From JBCCGR01 sp039029195 (lineage in GTDB: Bacteria; Pseudomonadota; Alphaproteobacteria; Rhizobiales; Rhizobiaceae): DNA of 23,514 bases. The notes beneath the pieces were generated by a model. It searched no databases, was not told where the DNA came from, and was given only the letters and a program-made list of their open reading frames with translations. The translations under genes and the position numbers were made by a program. Location: assembly GCA_039029195.1 (NCBI GenBank), contig JBCCGR010000065.1, positions 1 to 23,514 on the forward strand, in the 5' to 3' direction. The number at the start of each line of letters is the position of its first letter. Positions within the stretch are counted from its first letter, which is position 1. This document shows, in pieces, positions 15,603 through 23,514 of the stretch.

Positions 15603-16412
15603 ATGGGACTTCTCTCTCAGGCCGTTGCCAATTTGCAGGCCGCCGAACGGACCGTGACGGGCATTCAGGGTCTTCCTCAGGGTGCCATTCCGGTTCGGGA
15701 TGCGTCGGTAAGGCTTGTTTCTCGGGTTGCAAAAGCCGCACCCAAATTGCAGCAAAAGGTGGCGGCCTACCAGTCCGCCACATCGGCTGATCTCGAGAAG
15801 GGGCGCTCATTGGCAGCGTATGTAAACACAGGAAGCAACACCAAGAACCTGGTGGCGCTGCTGAAAAAGATCCAAAAGCAGACAGTATCCCTTCGACAGC
15901 CGGTCAAGGCGTGCCGGGATGTGGCCGACACTGCTGACAAGGAACTGATTGGCTACACCAAGAAACTGTCGACCGTTCAGCAGGGGCTGCAGGCGAAAAA
16001 CAGCGATCTGCGGAGCAAACAGGCTGCCGCCCAGGCGAAGGCTGATGCATGGCTCGCCCAGGCAATTGCAGTTGCCGCCCAGCAGAGGGCGGTGGGCATT
16101 ATGGCAGGCTATGCCGGACCAAATCTTGGCATGTTGCAGATCGTCAACAAATATCGCGATCAGGCTTCAGCCGTCCAGTCTCAGATCTCCCACAACAACA
16201 TGATGATTACCGCAACCCAGCAGATGAACACTGATTTTGTGGATGTGAAATCAAAGCTGTCAGGCGTGGAGAACACCATCACCATGGTCGACGGTCATAT
16301 CGACAGCATCATTCATGATCTGAAAGCGGGTGAACTTCAGCCTATGGAGGCGGTTTATTACACGGAGGCGATCAAGCACCAGATTTCATCAATGGTGAAC
16401 GAAGCGAGCTGA
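15603..16412 (+). CDS. Candidate alpha pore-forming toxin, component 3 (269 aa)
   Basis: A third helical protein without signal peptide, shorter than its neighbours. Helices at about 35-135 contain KK and Q-rich coiled-coil-like stretches. An alanine-rich, moderately hydrophobic segment at 147-180 (with AIAVAAQ and AGYAGPNLGM) is followed by helices at 183-240 with a VDGHIDSIIHDL tail. The same helix / hydrophobic middle / helix order as component 2 suggests a third pore subunit, as in Hbl, Nhe or Ahl systems, but it could be an accessory or protective partner. It begins 11 nt after component 2, with a GGGGGC ribosome site, so it is surely in the same operon. The stop lies 9 nt from the convergent ccoS stop. 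Confidence 0.55.
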   Translation: MGLLSQAVANLQAAERTVTGIQGLPQGAIPVRDASVRLVSRVAKAAPKLQQKVAAYQSATSADLEKGRSLAAYVNTGSNTKNLVALLKKIQKQTVSLRQPVKACRDVADTADKELIGYTKKLSTVQQGLQAKNSDLRSKQAAAQAKADAWLAQAIAVAAQQRAVGIMAGYAGPNLGMLQIVNKYRDQASAVQSQISHNNMMITATQQMNTDFVDVKSKLSGVENTITMVDGHIDSIIHDLKAGELQPMEAVYYTEAIKHQISSMVNEAS

Positions 16413-16421
16413 TTCCACCCG

Positions 16422-16580
16422 TCAGTTCTGGCGCGTGTGCTGATCCTCATCCTCAAGGATGCGCTCGGCTGCGCCTGAAAGATCATCAAACTGGCCGGAT
16501 CGCAGGCTCCAGACAAAGGCAGCGAGGCCAAGAGCGCCAAGACCCAGAGCGATTGGGATGAGGATGAGCAGGTGGTTCAT
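16422..16580 (-). CDS. ccoS: cbb3 oxidase maturation protein CcoS
   Basis: A 52-aa protein read from the sequence: an N-terminal hydrophobic helix (MNHLLILIPIALGLGALG) followed by F-V-W-S-L-R-S-G-Q-F-D-D-L, which is the conserved CcoS block, and an acidic tail. CcoS is a single-pass membrane protein needed for cofactor insertion into the cbb3 oxidase. Its ATG overlaps the TGA of ccoI (ATGA), indicating translational coupling. It is the last gene of the operon. Confidence 0.93.
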   Translation of the reverse strand: MNHLLILIPIALGLGALGLAAFVWSLRSGQFDDLSGAAERILEDEDQHTRQN

Positions 16581-18904
16581 GATTTTACCGGTTTCAAACT
16601 GGCCTGCTGCATATTGCGCGGGGTTTGGACCCGCTCAGCGAGTTGGGCGGCAGACCTGGTGTCACTGCCAAATCCCATCCAGTTCAGCCGCATGGCATTT
16701 GCCACCACAGTAATGGACGACGCGGACATGGCAATGGCGGCGATGAGCGGTGTGACAAAACCCGCCATGGCGAGTGGCACGGCAACCACATTGTAAAGTA
16801 TGGCGATTGCAAAGTTCTGGCGGACCAGACGTGTCGTCGCCCGCGCCAGACGCAGCGTGAAGGGAACTGCCGAAAGCTGTTCCCGCGTGAACACAAAGTC
16901 TGATGCAAGCCGCCCGGCCTCCGACGCGCTGGCCGGCGCCATGGAAACATTGGCCGCCGCGAGAGCCGGAGCGTCATTCAACCCGTCACCAACCATCAGC
17001 ACGGTTTGGCCACCCTCCTGCAGCGCGTGCAAACGATCGATCTTGTCCTTGGGCACGATCTCCGACTGATAGTCGGAGATGCCAAGCGCATTGGCGACGT
17101 CCAGAACAGACCTCGTGCGGTCACCGCTCAGAATTTCAACACCGACACCCGCATTTCGGAGCGCACGGACTGCATCCTTTGCGTCTGGACGGAGCGCATC
17201 GTTGAAGCGGAACCAGACCGGTTCTCCGCCTTCCAGGCAAAAGCCGCTGGTGGCTTCCTTGTCCATGGCGTGAGCCGGAGCGCACAATTCGGCCACCCAG
17301 TCGGGTCGGCCCAGACGCAGGCGCTTGCCGTTGAGCAAGGCTTCCACTCCGAAACCGGGCTTGTCGGTCACATCGTCCAGAGTGGCCGTAGTGCCTTCGA
17401 ACAAGTCGCGGAGTTGACGGGCGATTGGATGTGTGGAGTTCGCGGCAAGTGCGGCGATGAGTGGCTGCGATTTGCGGTCCACATCCGGCAGGTCTTCAAG
17501 GCGTGGTTCGCCAAGGGTCAGCGTGCCGGTCTTGTCGAACGCCACATGATCAACGGTTGCCAATCGCTCCAATCCACTGCCGTCGCGCATCAAAATGCCC
17601 TGCTGAAACAGGCGATTGGCACCAACCACATGAACCACCGGAACGGCAAGTCCCAACGCACAGGGGCAGGTGATGATGAGAACCGCGATCGCGGCATAAA
17701 GCGAAGGTTGCCACGCGCCACCGGATGCGACCATCCAGGCAATGAAAGTGACGAGCGCCAGGAGATGAACGGCAGGTGCATAGATGCTTGCAAACTTTTC
17801 TGCCAGCCGGACATAGGCACCCCGGCCATTTTGTGCAGCATCCATCATGGTCATGACATCGGCAAGAAACGAGGTTTCCGCATCGCTTGTGGCCACGATG
17901 TCGATTGAACCTGTGAGATTGAGCGTGCCGGCTTCGAGTTCTCTGCCCGGCTCGACGGCGATGGCAGCGCTTTCGCCGCTCACCAGTGAACGGTCGACAT
18001 CGCTTGTCCCGCGGGTGATCCTGCCGTTGACCGGGAACCGCTCGCCGGGAAGCACGCGAAGCTTCATTCCCGGCTGAATGTCGCGCTGCGCGATATAATC
18101 GAGTGAACCGTCATCGTTGATGATCAGGCCGCCCCGTGCTGTCAGGCGGGCCAGGCTCTCAATCGAACCGTGGGCTTTTTCGCGCATCAAGTGGTCGAGA
18201 TAGCGTCCGATCAGCAAGAAAAACAGCAGCATCGTGCAGGCGTCGAAATAGGCCTCTTGACCGGCATTGAAGCTTTCATAAAGGCCCATGCCCAGCGCCA
18301 TCAAAACGGCGAGTGAAATCGGCACATCCATATTAAGACGTCGGCGGGACAATGCAGAAAGGGCGGACGAAAAGAACGGGCGTCCGGCGATGGCAACCGC
18401 CGGCACGGCAATCAGACCGGAAATCAGGTGAAACAGCTTTGCAGTTTCGACATCCGCGCCAGACCACACCGAAACCGACAGGAGCATGATGTTTGCAGCG
18501 GCAAATCCGGCCACCGCGAGTGCCAGAAGCAGCTCGCGGCCTGTCTTTGAAACGGACGATTCAACCGGTTCCTCTCCCAGCACCGTGTGACTGAACCCGG
18601 TCGTGTCGAGCGCAGTAGAGAGTTTGGCAGCGCTTCCATTCTCGCCGTTCCAGTCGACGGATACCCGACGGGTCGAGAGATTTGCACGGGCGCGATTGAC
18701 AAAGGGGAGGGCGTTTAACGTGTTTTCGATGGTTGAAATACAGGCAACGCAGTGCATGTCGGGTACGACGAACACGGTCTGAACCAGGGTATCGTCCACC
18801 GGGTGGGAGGCCGCGCGCACTTCCTCTTCAAGCATGCGCTGCTGTAGCCCATGTTTTTGGGCAATTTCATCAGTGCTGGTGGTGGCTGTGCCGCAGCAGC
18901 TCAT
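16577..18904 (-). CDS. ccoI: Copper-exporting P-type ATPase CcoI (FixI)
   Basis: A P1B-type ATPase, 775 aa. An MSCCG start is followed by a heavy-metal-associated domain with MHCVAC (C52, C55). The membrane helices carry the copper-binding CPC motif (413-415). The cytoplasmic domains show SGES (309-312), the phosphorylation site DKTGT (D457), the HP of the nucleotide domain (492-493) and GDGLND (639-644). CcoI delivers copper for the cbb3 oxidase CuB centre rather than for general resistance, and its place between ccoH and ccoS supports this. Its start overlaps the ccoH stop by 4 nt and its stop overlaps the ccoS start by 4 nt. Confidence 0.97.
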   Translation of the reverse strand: MSCCGTATTSTDEIAQKHGLQQRMLEEEVRAASHPVDDTLVQTVFVVPDMHCVACISTIENTLNALPFVNRARANLSTRRVSVDWNGENGSAAKLSTALDTTGFSHTVLGEEPVESSVSKTGRELLLALAVAGFAAANIMLLSVSVWSGADVETAKLFHLISGLIAVPAVAIAGRPFFSSALSALSRRRLNMDVPISLAVLMALGMGLYESFNAGQEAYFDACTMLLFFLLIGRYLDHLMREKAHGSIESLARLTARGGLIINDDGSLDYIAQRDIQPGMKLRVLPGERFPVNGRITRGTSDVDRSLVSGESAAIAVEPGRELEAGTLNLTGSIDIVATSDAETSFLADVMTMMDAAQNGRGAYVRLAEKFASIYAPAVHLLALVTFIAWMVASGGAWQPSLYAAIAVLIITCPCALGLAVPVVHVVGANRLFQQGILMRDGSGLERLATVDHVAFDKTGTLTLGEPRLEDLPDVDRKSQPLIAALAANSTHPIARQLRDLFEGTTATLDDVTDKPGFGVEALLNGKRLRLGRPDWVAELCAPAHAMDKEATSGFCLEGGEPVWFRFNDALRPDAKDAVRALRNAGVGVEILSGDRTRSVLDVANALGISDYQSEIVPKDKIDRLHALQEGGQTVLMVGDGLNDAPALAAANVSMAPASASEAGRLASDFVFTREQLSAVPFTLRLARATTRLVRQNFAIAILYNVVAVPLAMAGFVTPLIAAIAMSASSITVVANAMRLNWMGFGSDTRSAAQLAERVQTPRNMQQASLKPVKS

Positions 18905-19428
18905 TGAACGATGCCTTTTCCCTGCCCGTTTACGAACATCCGCGCGTCGCGGCGATAGGGTCTGCCGTCCACCGTTGCATCAATGCGCAGGCTCCATTCG
19001 CCCGGCGCGAGTTCTGTTTTCAGGGTTGCGGTTCCTGATGGTGAGACCGTTGCAGCAAGACGTTGATCAAGTTGCTCAAATGCCGGGCGGCCGATGAGAA
19101 TGAAGACTGACTCCAACGGTAGCAATGCGCCGGTTTTGTCATTCAGCGCGATTGACAGTTCACCATCTGAATAGGTGACATCGGAGCGCCAGCCACTCGC
19201 CTTTTGCGCTTTGGCCGCTGCCAGTTCGCGATTGAATTTCTGGCTGGCCACGTAGGAGTTTTTGACCACCAGTCCGGTCCAGCTTCGTGATGCCATGGTC
19301 GCCATGGTGAAATTGACCACGATGATCACCCCGAAAAAGGCAACCATGCACGCGAGCATGTGCCACCCGGTGAAGCGGAAACCACTCTCCTGATATCCGG
19401 TCTCGATGTTTGCCTGTGCGTTGGTCAT
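18901..19428 (-). CDS. ccoH: cbb3 oxidase assembly protein CcoH (FixH)
   Basis: A 175-aa protein with one N-terminal membrane helix (about 21-44, WHMLACMVAFFGVIIVVNF) and a periplasmic beta-rich domain containing SVFILIGRPAFEQLDQ and ELAPGEWSLRIDATVDG. The NF-x-M-A-x3-W-x-G stretch after the helix is typical of FixH. It stabilises the assembling oxidase. It overlaps ccoG and ccoI by 4 nt each. Confidence 0.95.
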   Translation of the reverse strand: MTNAQANIETGYQESGFRFTGWHMLACMVAFFGVIIVVNFTMATMASRSWTGLVVKNSYVASQKFNRELAAAKAQKASGWRSDVTYSDGELSIALNDKTGALLPLESVFILIGRPAFEQLDQRLAATVSPSGTATLKTELAPGEWSLRIDATVDGRPYRRDARMFVNGQGKGIVQ

Positions 19429-21053
19429 TTGGCGAGTTCCTTCGGTGCTTCAAAGGTTGCACGGGATGTGGTTGCTTCCGAACCAAGAAGTGCGGTGACA
19501 CGGAACGAGAAATTCGTGCGCGTCGCGTCAATAGCTTTGGCGGGTAGGGTGAGGTAGAGCTTGATGGCGCGCAACTTGTCGGCATCCACCTCAACAAGTA
19601 GCGACTCTGTAGCCTTGTTCTGAGAACCGGCAAGTTTCATCACAGCGCCTTCGAGCCCTTCGATTTCCACCCAGAACTGACGGACCTCGCCGCGCATGTT
19701 GAGAATCTTGAGCTCGTAACCATTCCGAATGGACCCGTCGCTCAGGCGCACAAACAGCGGGTTGCGGTCATGCAGAATGTTGACATCCAGCGTTTCGCGC
19801 ATCGCAAGCACGGTCAGGATGGCAAGACCGATACCGGCGTAGATCGCGGCATAGAGGTAGGTGCGCGGCCTGAAGATCGAACGCCACGACGTGGTTGCGA
19901 TCTGCTTCGACAGCTTGCCGTCTTCCCCGCGAATCCGCGATGGATCGACCTGCGAATAGCTCTCTGCGCTGGTGATTTCGCCGATACTGCCTCGAACCCC
20001 AGCCAACTCCATGTTGGCGGCGTAGTCGTTCAGTGTGCTGTAGGCGATGAGGCCTTTTTCAAGGCCCAGCTTGCTCATCACGCCGTCGCAGGCATCGATG
20101 CACAGAGCGCAGGTGATGCACTCCATCTGCTGACCATCGCGTATGTCGATGCCCATGGGGCAAACGGCGACACAGGCATTGCAGTCCACGCAATCCCCGA
20201 CCGATTTTCCGTCGCGGCGCATGCGTTTCATGTGCCGGGATCGCTGCTCGCCACGCCAGGGATTGTAGGTGACGGTAAGCGAATTTTCGTCGAGCATTGC
20301 CGCCTGAATGCGTGGCCAGGGGCACATGTAGGTGCAAACCTGCTCGCGCATCAGACCGCCAAAAATATAGGTGGTCGCAGTCAGGATGGCGATGGTGATG
20401 TAGGCTTCGGCGACGGCTGTGCCGCGGAACACATCAACAATCAGGGTCGGTGCGTCGGCAAAGTAGAAAATCCAGGCGCCACCGGTTGCGACACTGATCA
20501 CAAGCCACACAATATGCTTGGCCGAACGCTTTGCGATCTTGGAGCCGCTCCACGGTGCGGAATCGAGTTTGATCCGGGCGTTGCGATCTCCTTCGAAGAA
20601 ACGCTCTACCACCAGAAACAGATCCACCCAAACGGTTTGGGGACAGGTGTAGCCGCACCAGGCGCGACCAAGGGTGGATGTTACCAGAAACAGGCCTATG
20701 CCTGCCATCACCAGCAATCCGGCAACGTAGAAGAACTCATGCGGCCAGATTTCAATAAAGAAGAAGTAGAACCGCCGATTGGCCATATCGACCAGCACGG
20801 CCTGGTCCGGCGCGCCGGAGCCGCGATCCCAGCGCAGCCATGGCGTCAGGTAATAGATGCCGAGCGTGACCGCCATGATCCACCATTTGAAGCGTCGAAA
20901 CGTGCCCGACGCGCGCTTCGGGTGGATTTTCTTGCGGGCTTCATAAAGCGACCGGTTGTGGCCCGCATTGACAGCGCTGGCGTCGAACTTCTCGACGCCA
21001 GCATCGTTGGGAGCGTTTTTGGATCGCTCAGGAGGATTAGCGGTGTCCAACAT
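19425..21053 (-). CDS. ccoG: Cupric reductase CcoG (FixG), 4Fe-4S polyferredoxin
   Basis: A 542-aa membrane protein. Helices near 58-70, 105-125 and 180-235 carry the CGYTCPQ and CTYMCPWPR motifs. Two 4Fe-4S motifs follow: C288-x2-C-x2-C-x3-CP and C312-x2-C-x2-C-x3-C322. After a further helix (about 395-413) comes the C-terminal immunoglobulin-like FixG domain, which ends at 19425. CcoG reduces Cu(II) to Cu(I) for delivery by CcoI. ATG 21053 has a weak ribosome site. The gene starts 26 nt after the ccoP stop, the largest gap in the operon, so separate processing or reduced translation is possible. Confidence 0.97.
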   Translation of the reverse strand: MLDTANPPERSKNAPNDAGVEKFDASAVNAGHNRSLYEARKKIHPKRASGTFRRFKWWIMAVTLGIYYLTPWLRWDRGSGAPDQAVLVDMANRRFYFFFIEIWPHEFFYVAGLLVMAGIGLFLVTSTLGRAWCGYTCPQTVWVDLFLVVERFFEGDRNARIKLDSAPWSGSKIAKRSAKHIVWLVISVATGGAWIFYFADAPTLIVDVFRGTAVAEAYITIAILTATTYIFGGLMREQVCTYMCPWPRIQAAMLDENSLTVTYNPWRGEQRSRHMKRMRRDGKSVGDCVDCNACVAVCPMGIDIRDGQQMECITCALCIDACDGVMSKLGLEKGLIAYSTLNDYAANMELAGVRGSIGEITSAESYSQVDPSRIRGEDGKLSKQIATTSWRSIFRPRTYLYAAIYAGIGLAILTVLAMRETLDVNILHDRNPLFVRLSDGSIRNGYELKILNMRGEVRQFWVEIEGLEGAVMKLAGSQNKATESLLVEVDADKLRAIKLYLTLPAKAIDATRTNFSFRVTALLGSEATTSRATFEAPKELAK

Positions 21054-21079
21054 CCAAGATGGCTCTCTTGATTGAAACC

Positions 21080-21964
21080 CTACTCAGTTACCGTCTTTTC
21101 ACCACCACCCAGTCCGTGGACATAAATGGTGAGTTGCTTGACGCTGGCATCGCCCAGCCGGTCGAGCCAGGCCGGCATGACACCGTGCTTGGGTCTGGCG
21201 ATTTGTGCGGCAATCGTTGGACGGGTGTTGCCATAAAGTGAGATCGCATCGGCGAGGTTGGGAGCGCCAAACTCGCGACCGCCCTTACCGGCCTCACCAT
21301 GGCAGGCCGCACAATTGTCAGCAAATACGGCCTCCCCTTTGGTCGCCAGTTCGCTGTCATGTTCCTGATTGGAAATTTTCAGAACAAATTCGGTGACTGC
21401 AGAAATATCGTCCCGTTCCAGCAGTTCATCGGCGCCGAAAGCCGGCATTTCCGATTCCCGCGTGTCATCGTCACCCTGATGCCGGACCCCGTGAGCGATG
21501 GAGGTATAGATTGCCTCAAGATCACCGCCCCAAAGCCAATCGTCATCGTTGAGGTTCGGATAGCCCGGTCCACCCGCAGCGCCCGACCCATGGCACTGTG
21601 AACAATAGACCTTGAAGAGCGATTCCCCACCTGCTGAAGCGTAGCGGGTCAATTCCTCATCCTTCTGGATGTCGGTGATCTCGGTGCTTGCGAGCTTCGT
21701 TTCGATTTCTTTACGGGCCGCTGCAACCGCTTCGGTCTCCGCCTTCAGCAGGGAACGGTTGGTAATGCCGGAGATGCCGTTGGTTGAACCATCAATCAGC
21801 GGTATCGACGGATAATAGACCATATAGCCGATTGAGAAGATGATGGTTGCGTAGAAGGTCCACAGCCACCATCGCGGCAGCGGGTTGTTCAGTTCCTTGA
21901 TGCCATCCCACTCATGTCCGGTGGTGTCGACACCTGTAACGTCATCAATCTCGTGCTCAGACAT
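21080..21964 (-). CDS. ccoP: cbb3 oxidase diheme cytochrome c subunit CcoP
   Basis: A membrane helix (about 32-52) follows the conserved NNPLPRWW motif. The periplasmic part has two heme c sites, CSQCH (121-125) and CAACH (218-222), with candidate axial methionines in SEMPAF (M173) and HGVMPAW (M263). It passes electrons from cytochrome bc1 through soluble cytochrome c to CcoO and CcoN. MSEHE at 21964 is preferred, giving 294 aa; an ATG at 21979 adds five residues. The start overlaps the ccoQ stop by 8 nt. Confidence 0.95.
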   Translation of the reverse strand: MSEHEIDDVTGVDTTGHEWDGIKELNNPLPRWWLWTFYATIIFSIGYMVYYPSIPLIDGSTNGISGITNRSLLKAETEAVAAARKEIETKLASTEITDIQKDEELTRYASAGGESLFKVYCSQCHGSGAAGGPGYPNLNDDDWLWGGDLEAIYTSIAHGVRHQGDDDTRESEMPAFGADELLERDDISAVTEFVLKISNQEHDSELATKGEAVFADNCAACHGEAGKGGREFGAPNLADAISLYGNTRPTIAAQIARPKHGVMPAWLDRLGDASVKQLTIYVHGLGGGEKTVTE

Positions 21965-22118
21965 CTTTGTTACTTTCATTCAGCGGGATACGGGAAACGC
22001 GCTCTGCGATCTTCTTGGAGCCGGGTCGGAACGTGAAAAGAATGACCCCGATGAACAGCAGGAACAGGTACAAAAGGCCCCAGGAGTCGGCCAGTTCGCG
22101 GAAGGTTGAATAGTCCAT
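21957..22118 (-). CDS. ccoQ: cbb3 oxidase small subunit CcoQ
   Basis: A 53-aa protein read directly from the sequence: MDYSTFRELADSW, a hydrophobic helix (GLLYLFLLFIGVILFTF), then RPGSKK and a short polar tail. The F-R-P-G-S-K-K stretch after the helix is the CcoQ signature. ATG 22118 is preferred because AGGAG lies 7 nt upstream; ATG 22124 is too close to it. CcoQ stabilises the CcoP-CcoNO contact. Confidence 0.93.
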   Translation of the reverse strand: MDYSTFRELADSWGLLYLFLLFIGVILFTFRPGSKKIAERVSRIPLNESNKDV

Positions 22119-22129
22119 GCTCATTCTCC

Positions 22130-22861
22130 TCAGCGCAGATTTTCGTCTTGGCTGTAGGCCTTCAGATCGACCAGTGTGCCAAGCATCTGGAGATAGGCGA
22201 CCAGCGCATCCATTTCCGAAAGCAGTTGCGGATTGCCGTCGAAATCTCTGATCGAGATTTTCTTGTAGCGGCCTTCCAGCCCGTCCGTGTCTGCGTCCAG
22301 ATTGGCCTGTGCCCGCATGTCTGAAGACGCGTTTTGGATCATTTCTGGCGAGTAGGGGACGCCCACCGCCTTGTTGGCCTTCAGGTGACCGGCGATGTTT
22401 TTCGTATCGAGCGGGGTTTTCGCCAGAAACGAATAGGGCGGCATGATGGATTCAGGCACAACGCTTTGCGGATTGATGAGATGCTGCACGTGCCATTCGT
22501 CCGAGTAGCGCCCGCCAACACGGGCGAGATCCGGTCCGGTGCGCTTTGAACCCCACTGGAACGGATGGTCGTACATGCTCTCTGCCGCCAGCGAGTAGTG
22601 ACCATAGCGCTCCACCTCATCGCGGAAGGGGCGGATCATCTGACTGTGGCAAACATAACATCCTTCACGGATGTAGATGTTGCGCCCGGCCAGTTCGAGT
22701 GGCGTGTAGGGACGCATCCCTTCCACTTTTTCAACGGTGTTCTTGACGTAGAACAATGGCGCAATCTCCACGATGCCGCCGATCAGGACGGCAACGAGGG
22801 AACCAACAAACAAGAGGGACAGATTGCGTTCGAGTTTTTTGTGTTTTTCCAGAAAAGACAT
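22130..22861 (-). CDS. ccoO: cbb3 oxidase monoheme cytochrome c subunit CcoO
   Basis: A 243-aa protein starting MSFLEKHKKLERN with an N-terminal membrane anchor (about 15-37). The heme c site is CYVCHSQMIRPF (68 onward), and the RTGPDLARVGGRYSD block and MPPYSFL (probable axial methionine) are typical of CcoO/FixO. It accepts electrons from CcoP and passes them to CcoN. ATG 22861 is used because the longer frame to 23005 overlaps ccoN and reads as unrelated sequence. It lies 13 nt downstream of ccoN. Confidence 0.97.
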   Translation of the reverse strand: MSFLEKHKKLERNLSLLFVGSLVAVLIGGIVEIAPLFYVKNTVEKVEGMRPYTPLELAGRNIYIREGCYVCHSQMIRPFRDEVERYGHYSLAAESMYDHPFQWGSKRTGPDLARVGGRYSDEWHVQHLINPQSVVPESIMPPYSFLAKTPLDTKNIAGHLKANKAVGVPYSPEMIQNASSDMRAQANLDADTDGLEGRYKKISIRDFDGNPQLLSEMDALVAYLQMLGTLVDLKAYSQDENLR

Positions 22862-22874
22862 GATCGCTTGAGCC

Positions 22875-23514
22875 CTATTGTGCCGGAGCCGGAGTTGCAT
22901 TGAGGGTGCGGCCGCCCATCGGCGCTTCATCACGGACATCGCCCTTGATGGTGCGCCAGACGTTGTAGGCCATGACCAGACCGCCGCTGAGGTAGAGCAG
23001 GCCACCGACAGTGCGCATCACATATTCAGGGTGGATGGCAGAGACGGTTTCGATGAAGGAGTTCACGAGGAAGCCCTGATCATCATATTCGCGCCACATC
23101 AGGCCCTGGGTGATACCGGCAACCCACATGACGGCGGCGTAGATCACGATGCCGATGGTGGCGAGCCACAGGTGCCAGTTCACGAGCCGCAGCGAGTAAA
23201 GCTGCTCGCGACCCCACAGTTTCGGCACCAGATAGTAGAGTGCCGCGAAGGTCACCATGCCGTTCCAGCCAAGTGCGCCAGAGTGAACGTGGCCGATGGT
23301 CCAGTCTGTGTAGTGAGACAGGGAGTTGACCGATTTGATCGACATCATCGGACCTTCGAAGGTGGACATGCCGTAGAATGCGAGCGAGATCACAAACATG
23401 CGCAGGATCGGGTCGGTGCGCAGCTTGTCCCATGCCCCTTGCAGGGTCATGAGGCCGTTGATCATGCCACCCCAGGATGGCATCCACAGCATGATGGAGA
23501 ACACCATACCGAGT
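22875..23514 (-). CDS. ccoN: cbb3 oxidase catalytic subunit CcoN, C-terminal part
   Basis: Only the last 212 or so codons are in the window; the frame runs open past the right edge. SIMLWMPSWGGMINGLMTLQGAW, STFEGPMMS, and HYTDWTIGHVHSGALGWNG with heme-ligand histidines are characteristic of the copper-heme subunit CcoN/FixN. About five membrane helices are present. The protein reduces oxygen to water at high affinity and pumps protons. The promoter, including any FNR-type (anaerobox) site, lies outside the window. Confidence 0.97.
   Translation of the reverse strand, partial: LGMVFSIMLWMPSWGGMINGLMTLQGAWDKLRTDPILRMFVISLAFYGMSTFEGPMMSIKSVNSLSHYTDWTIGHVHSGALGWNGMVTFAALYYLVPKLWGREQLYSLRLVNWHLWLATIGIVIYAAVMWVAGITQGLMWREYDDQGFLVNSFIETVSAIHPEYVMRTVGGLLYLSGGLVMAYNVWRTIKGDVRDEAPMGGRTLNATPAPAQ

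Noticed and set aside
13205..16412. Reading the three helical proteins as phage tail or type VI secretion components
   Set aside because: No baseplate, sheath, Hcp, VgrG or PAAR-like gene is present, and the hydrophobic hairpin fits a pore-forming head better; the alternative is not fully excluded.
17006..17908. Plus-strand frame of 300 codons opposite ccoI
   Set aside because: Antisense to the P-type ATPase, whose catalytic motifs are all intact in the minus-strand frame.
19770..21071. Long plus-strand frame of 433 codons opposite ccoG
   Set aside because: It lies exactly antisense to the well-supported ccoG gene and reads as a shadow with no domain.

Overview
The window looks like a chromosomal segment of an alphaproteobacterium, most likely of the order Hyphomicrobiales (Rhizobiales). 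This rests on three things: a ccoNOQPGHIS (fixNOQP-GHIS) operon for a cbb3-type oxidase; a block of NDUFAF5-like methyltransferase, ComF, glutaredoxin 3, Nit-type amidase and DUF1178 protein, an order I remember from many genomes of this group; and the general codon style. No rRNA, tRNA, CRISPR array, insertion sequence or integrase is visible.

Layout. 1-256 is a hairpin-rich intergenic mosaic. 257-1377 holds a small two-helix membrane protein with a clear terminator, an 18-bp perfect inverted repeat, and a GNAT acetyltransferase. 1374-7787 is a metabolic or accessory stretch: a hypothetical protein with a CGCDMC motif behind an arylsulfotransferase-like beta-propeller protein (minus strand), a cytochrome P450 (plus), an MFS transporter (minus), a short-chain dehydrogenase (plus) and a stand-alone MnmD tRNA methyltransferase (minus). 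7905-12169 is mainly housekeeping: MutT, a pilin-like small secreted or membrane protein, the methyltransferase divergent from ComF, GrxC, the amidase and the DUF1178 protein.

12170-16412 interrupts this background. It starts with an AT-rich gene for a three-helix membrane protein with a C-terminal winged-helix domain, whose membrane part resembles what I remember of YLATT-type domains. Then come three tightly spaced genes for long alpha-helical proteins without signal peptides (408, 366 and 269 aa). The middle protein has a glycine/alanine-rich hydrophobic hairpin in a helical bundle, as in ClyA-superfamily alpha pore-forming toxins (XaxAB/YaxAB, Hbl/Nhe, AhlABC). I read this as a candidate multi-component pore-forming toxin operon, and it is the most interesting part of the window. 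The assignment rests on architecture, not on a database match.

16422-23514 is the minus-strand cbb3 oxidase operon, running from the C-terminal part of ccoN (cut by the window edge) through ccoO, ccoQ, ccoP, ccoG, ccoH, ccoI and ccoS, with stop/start overlaps between most genes. N, O and P form the high-affinity terminal oxidase. G, H, I and S supply copper, copper reduction and assembly. The toxin operon and ccoS converge with only 9 nt between their stop codons.
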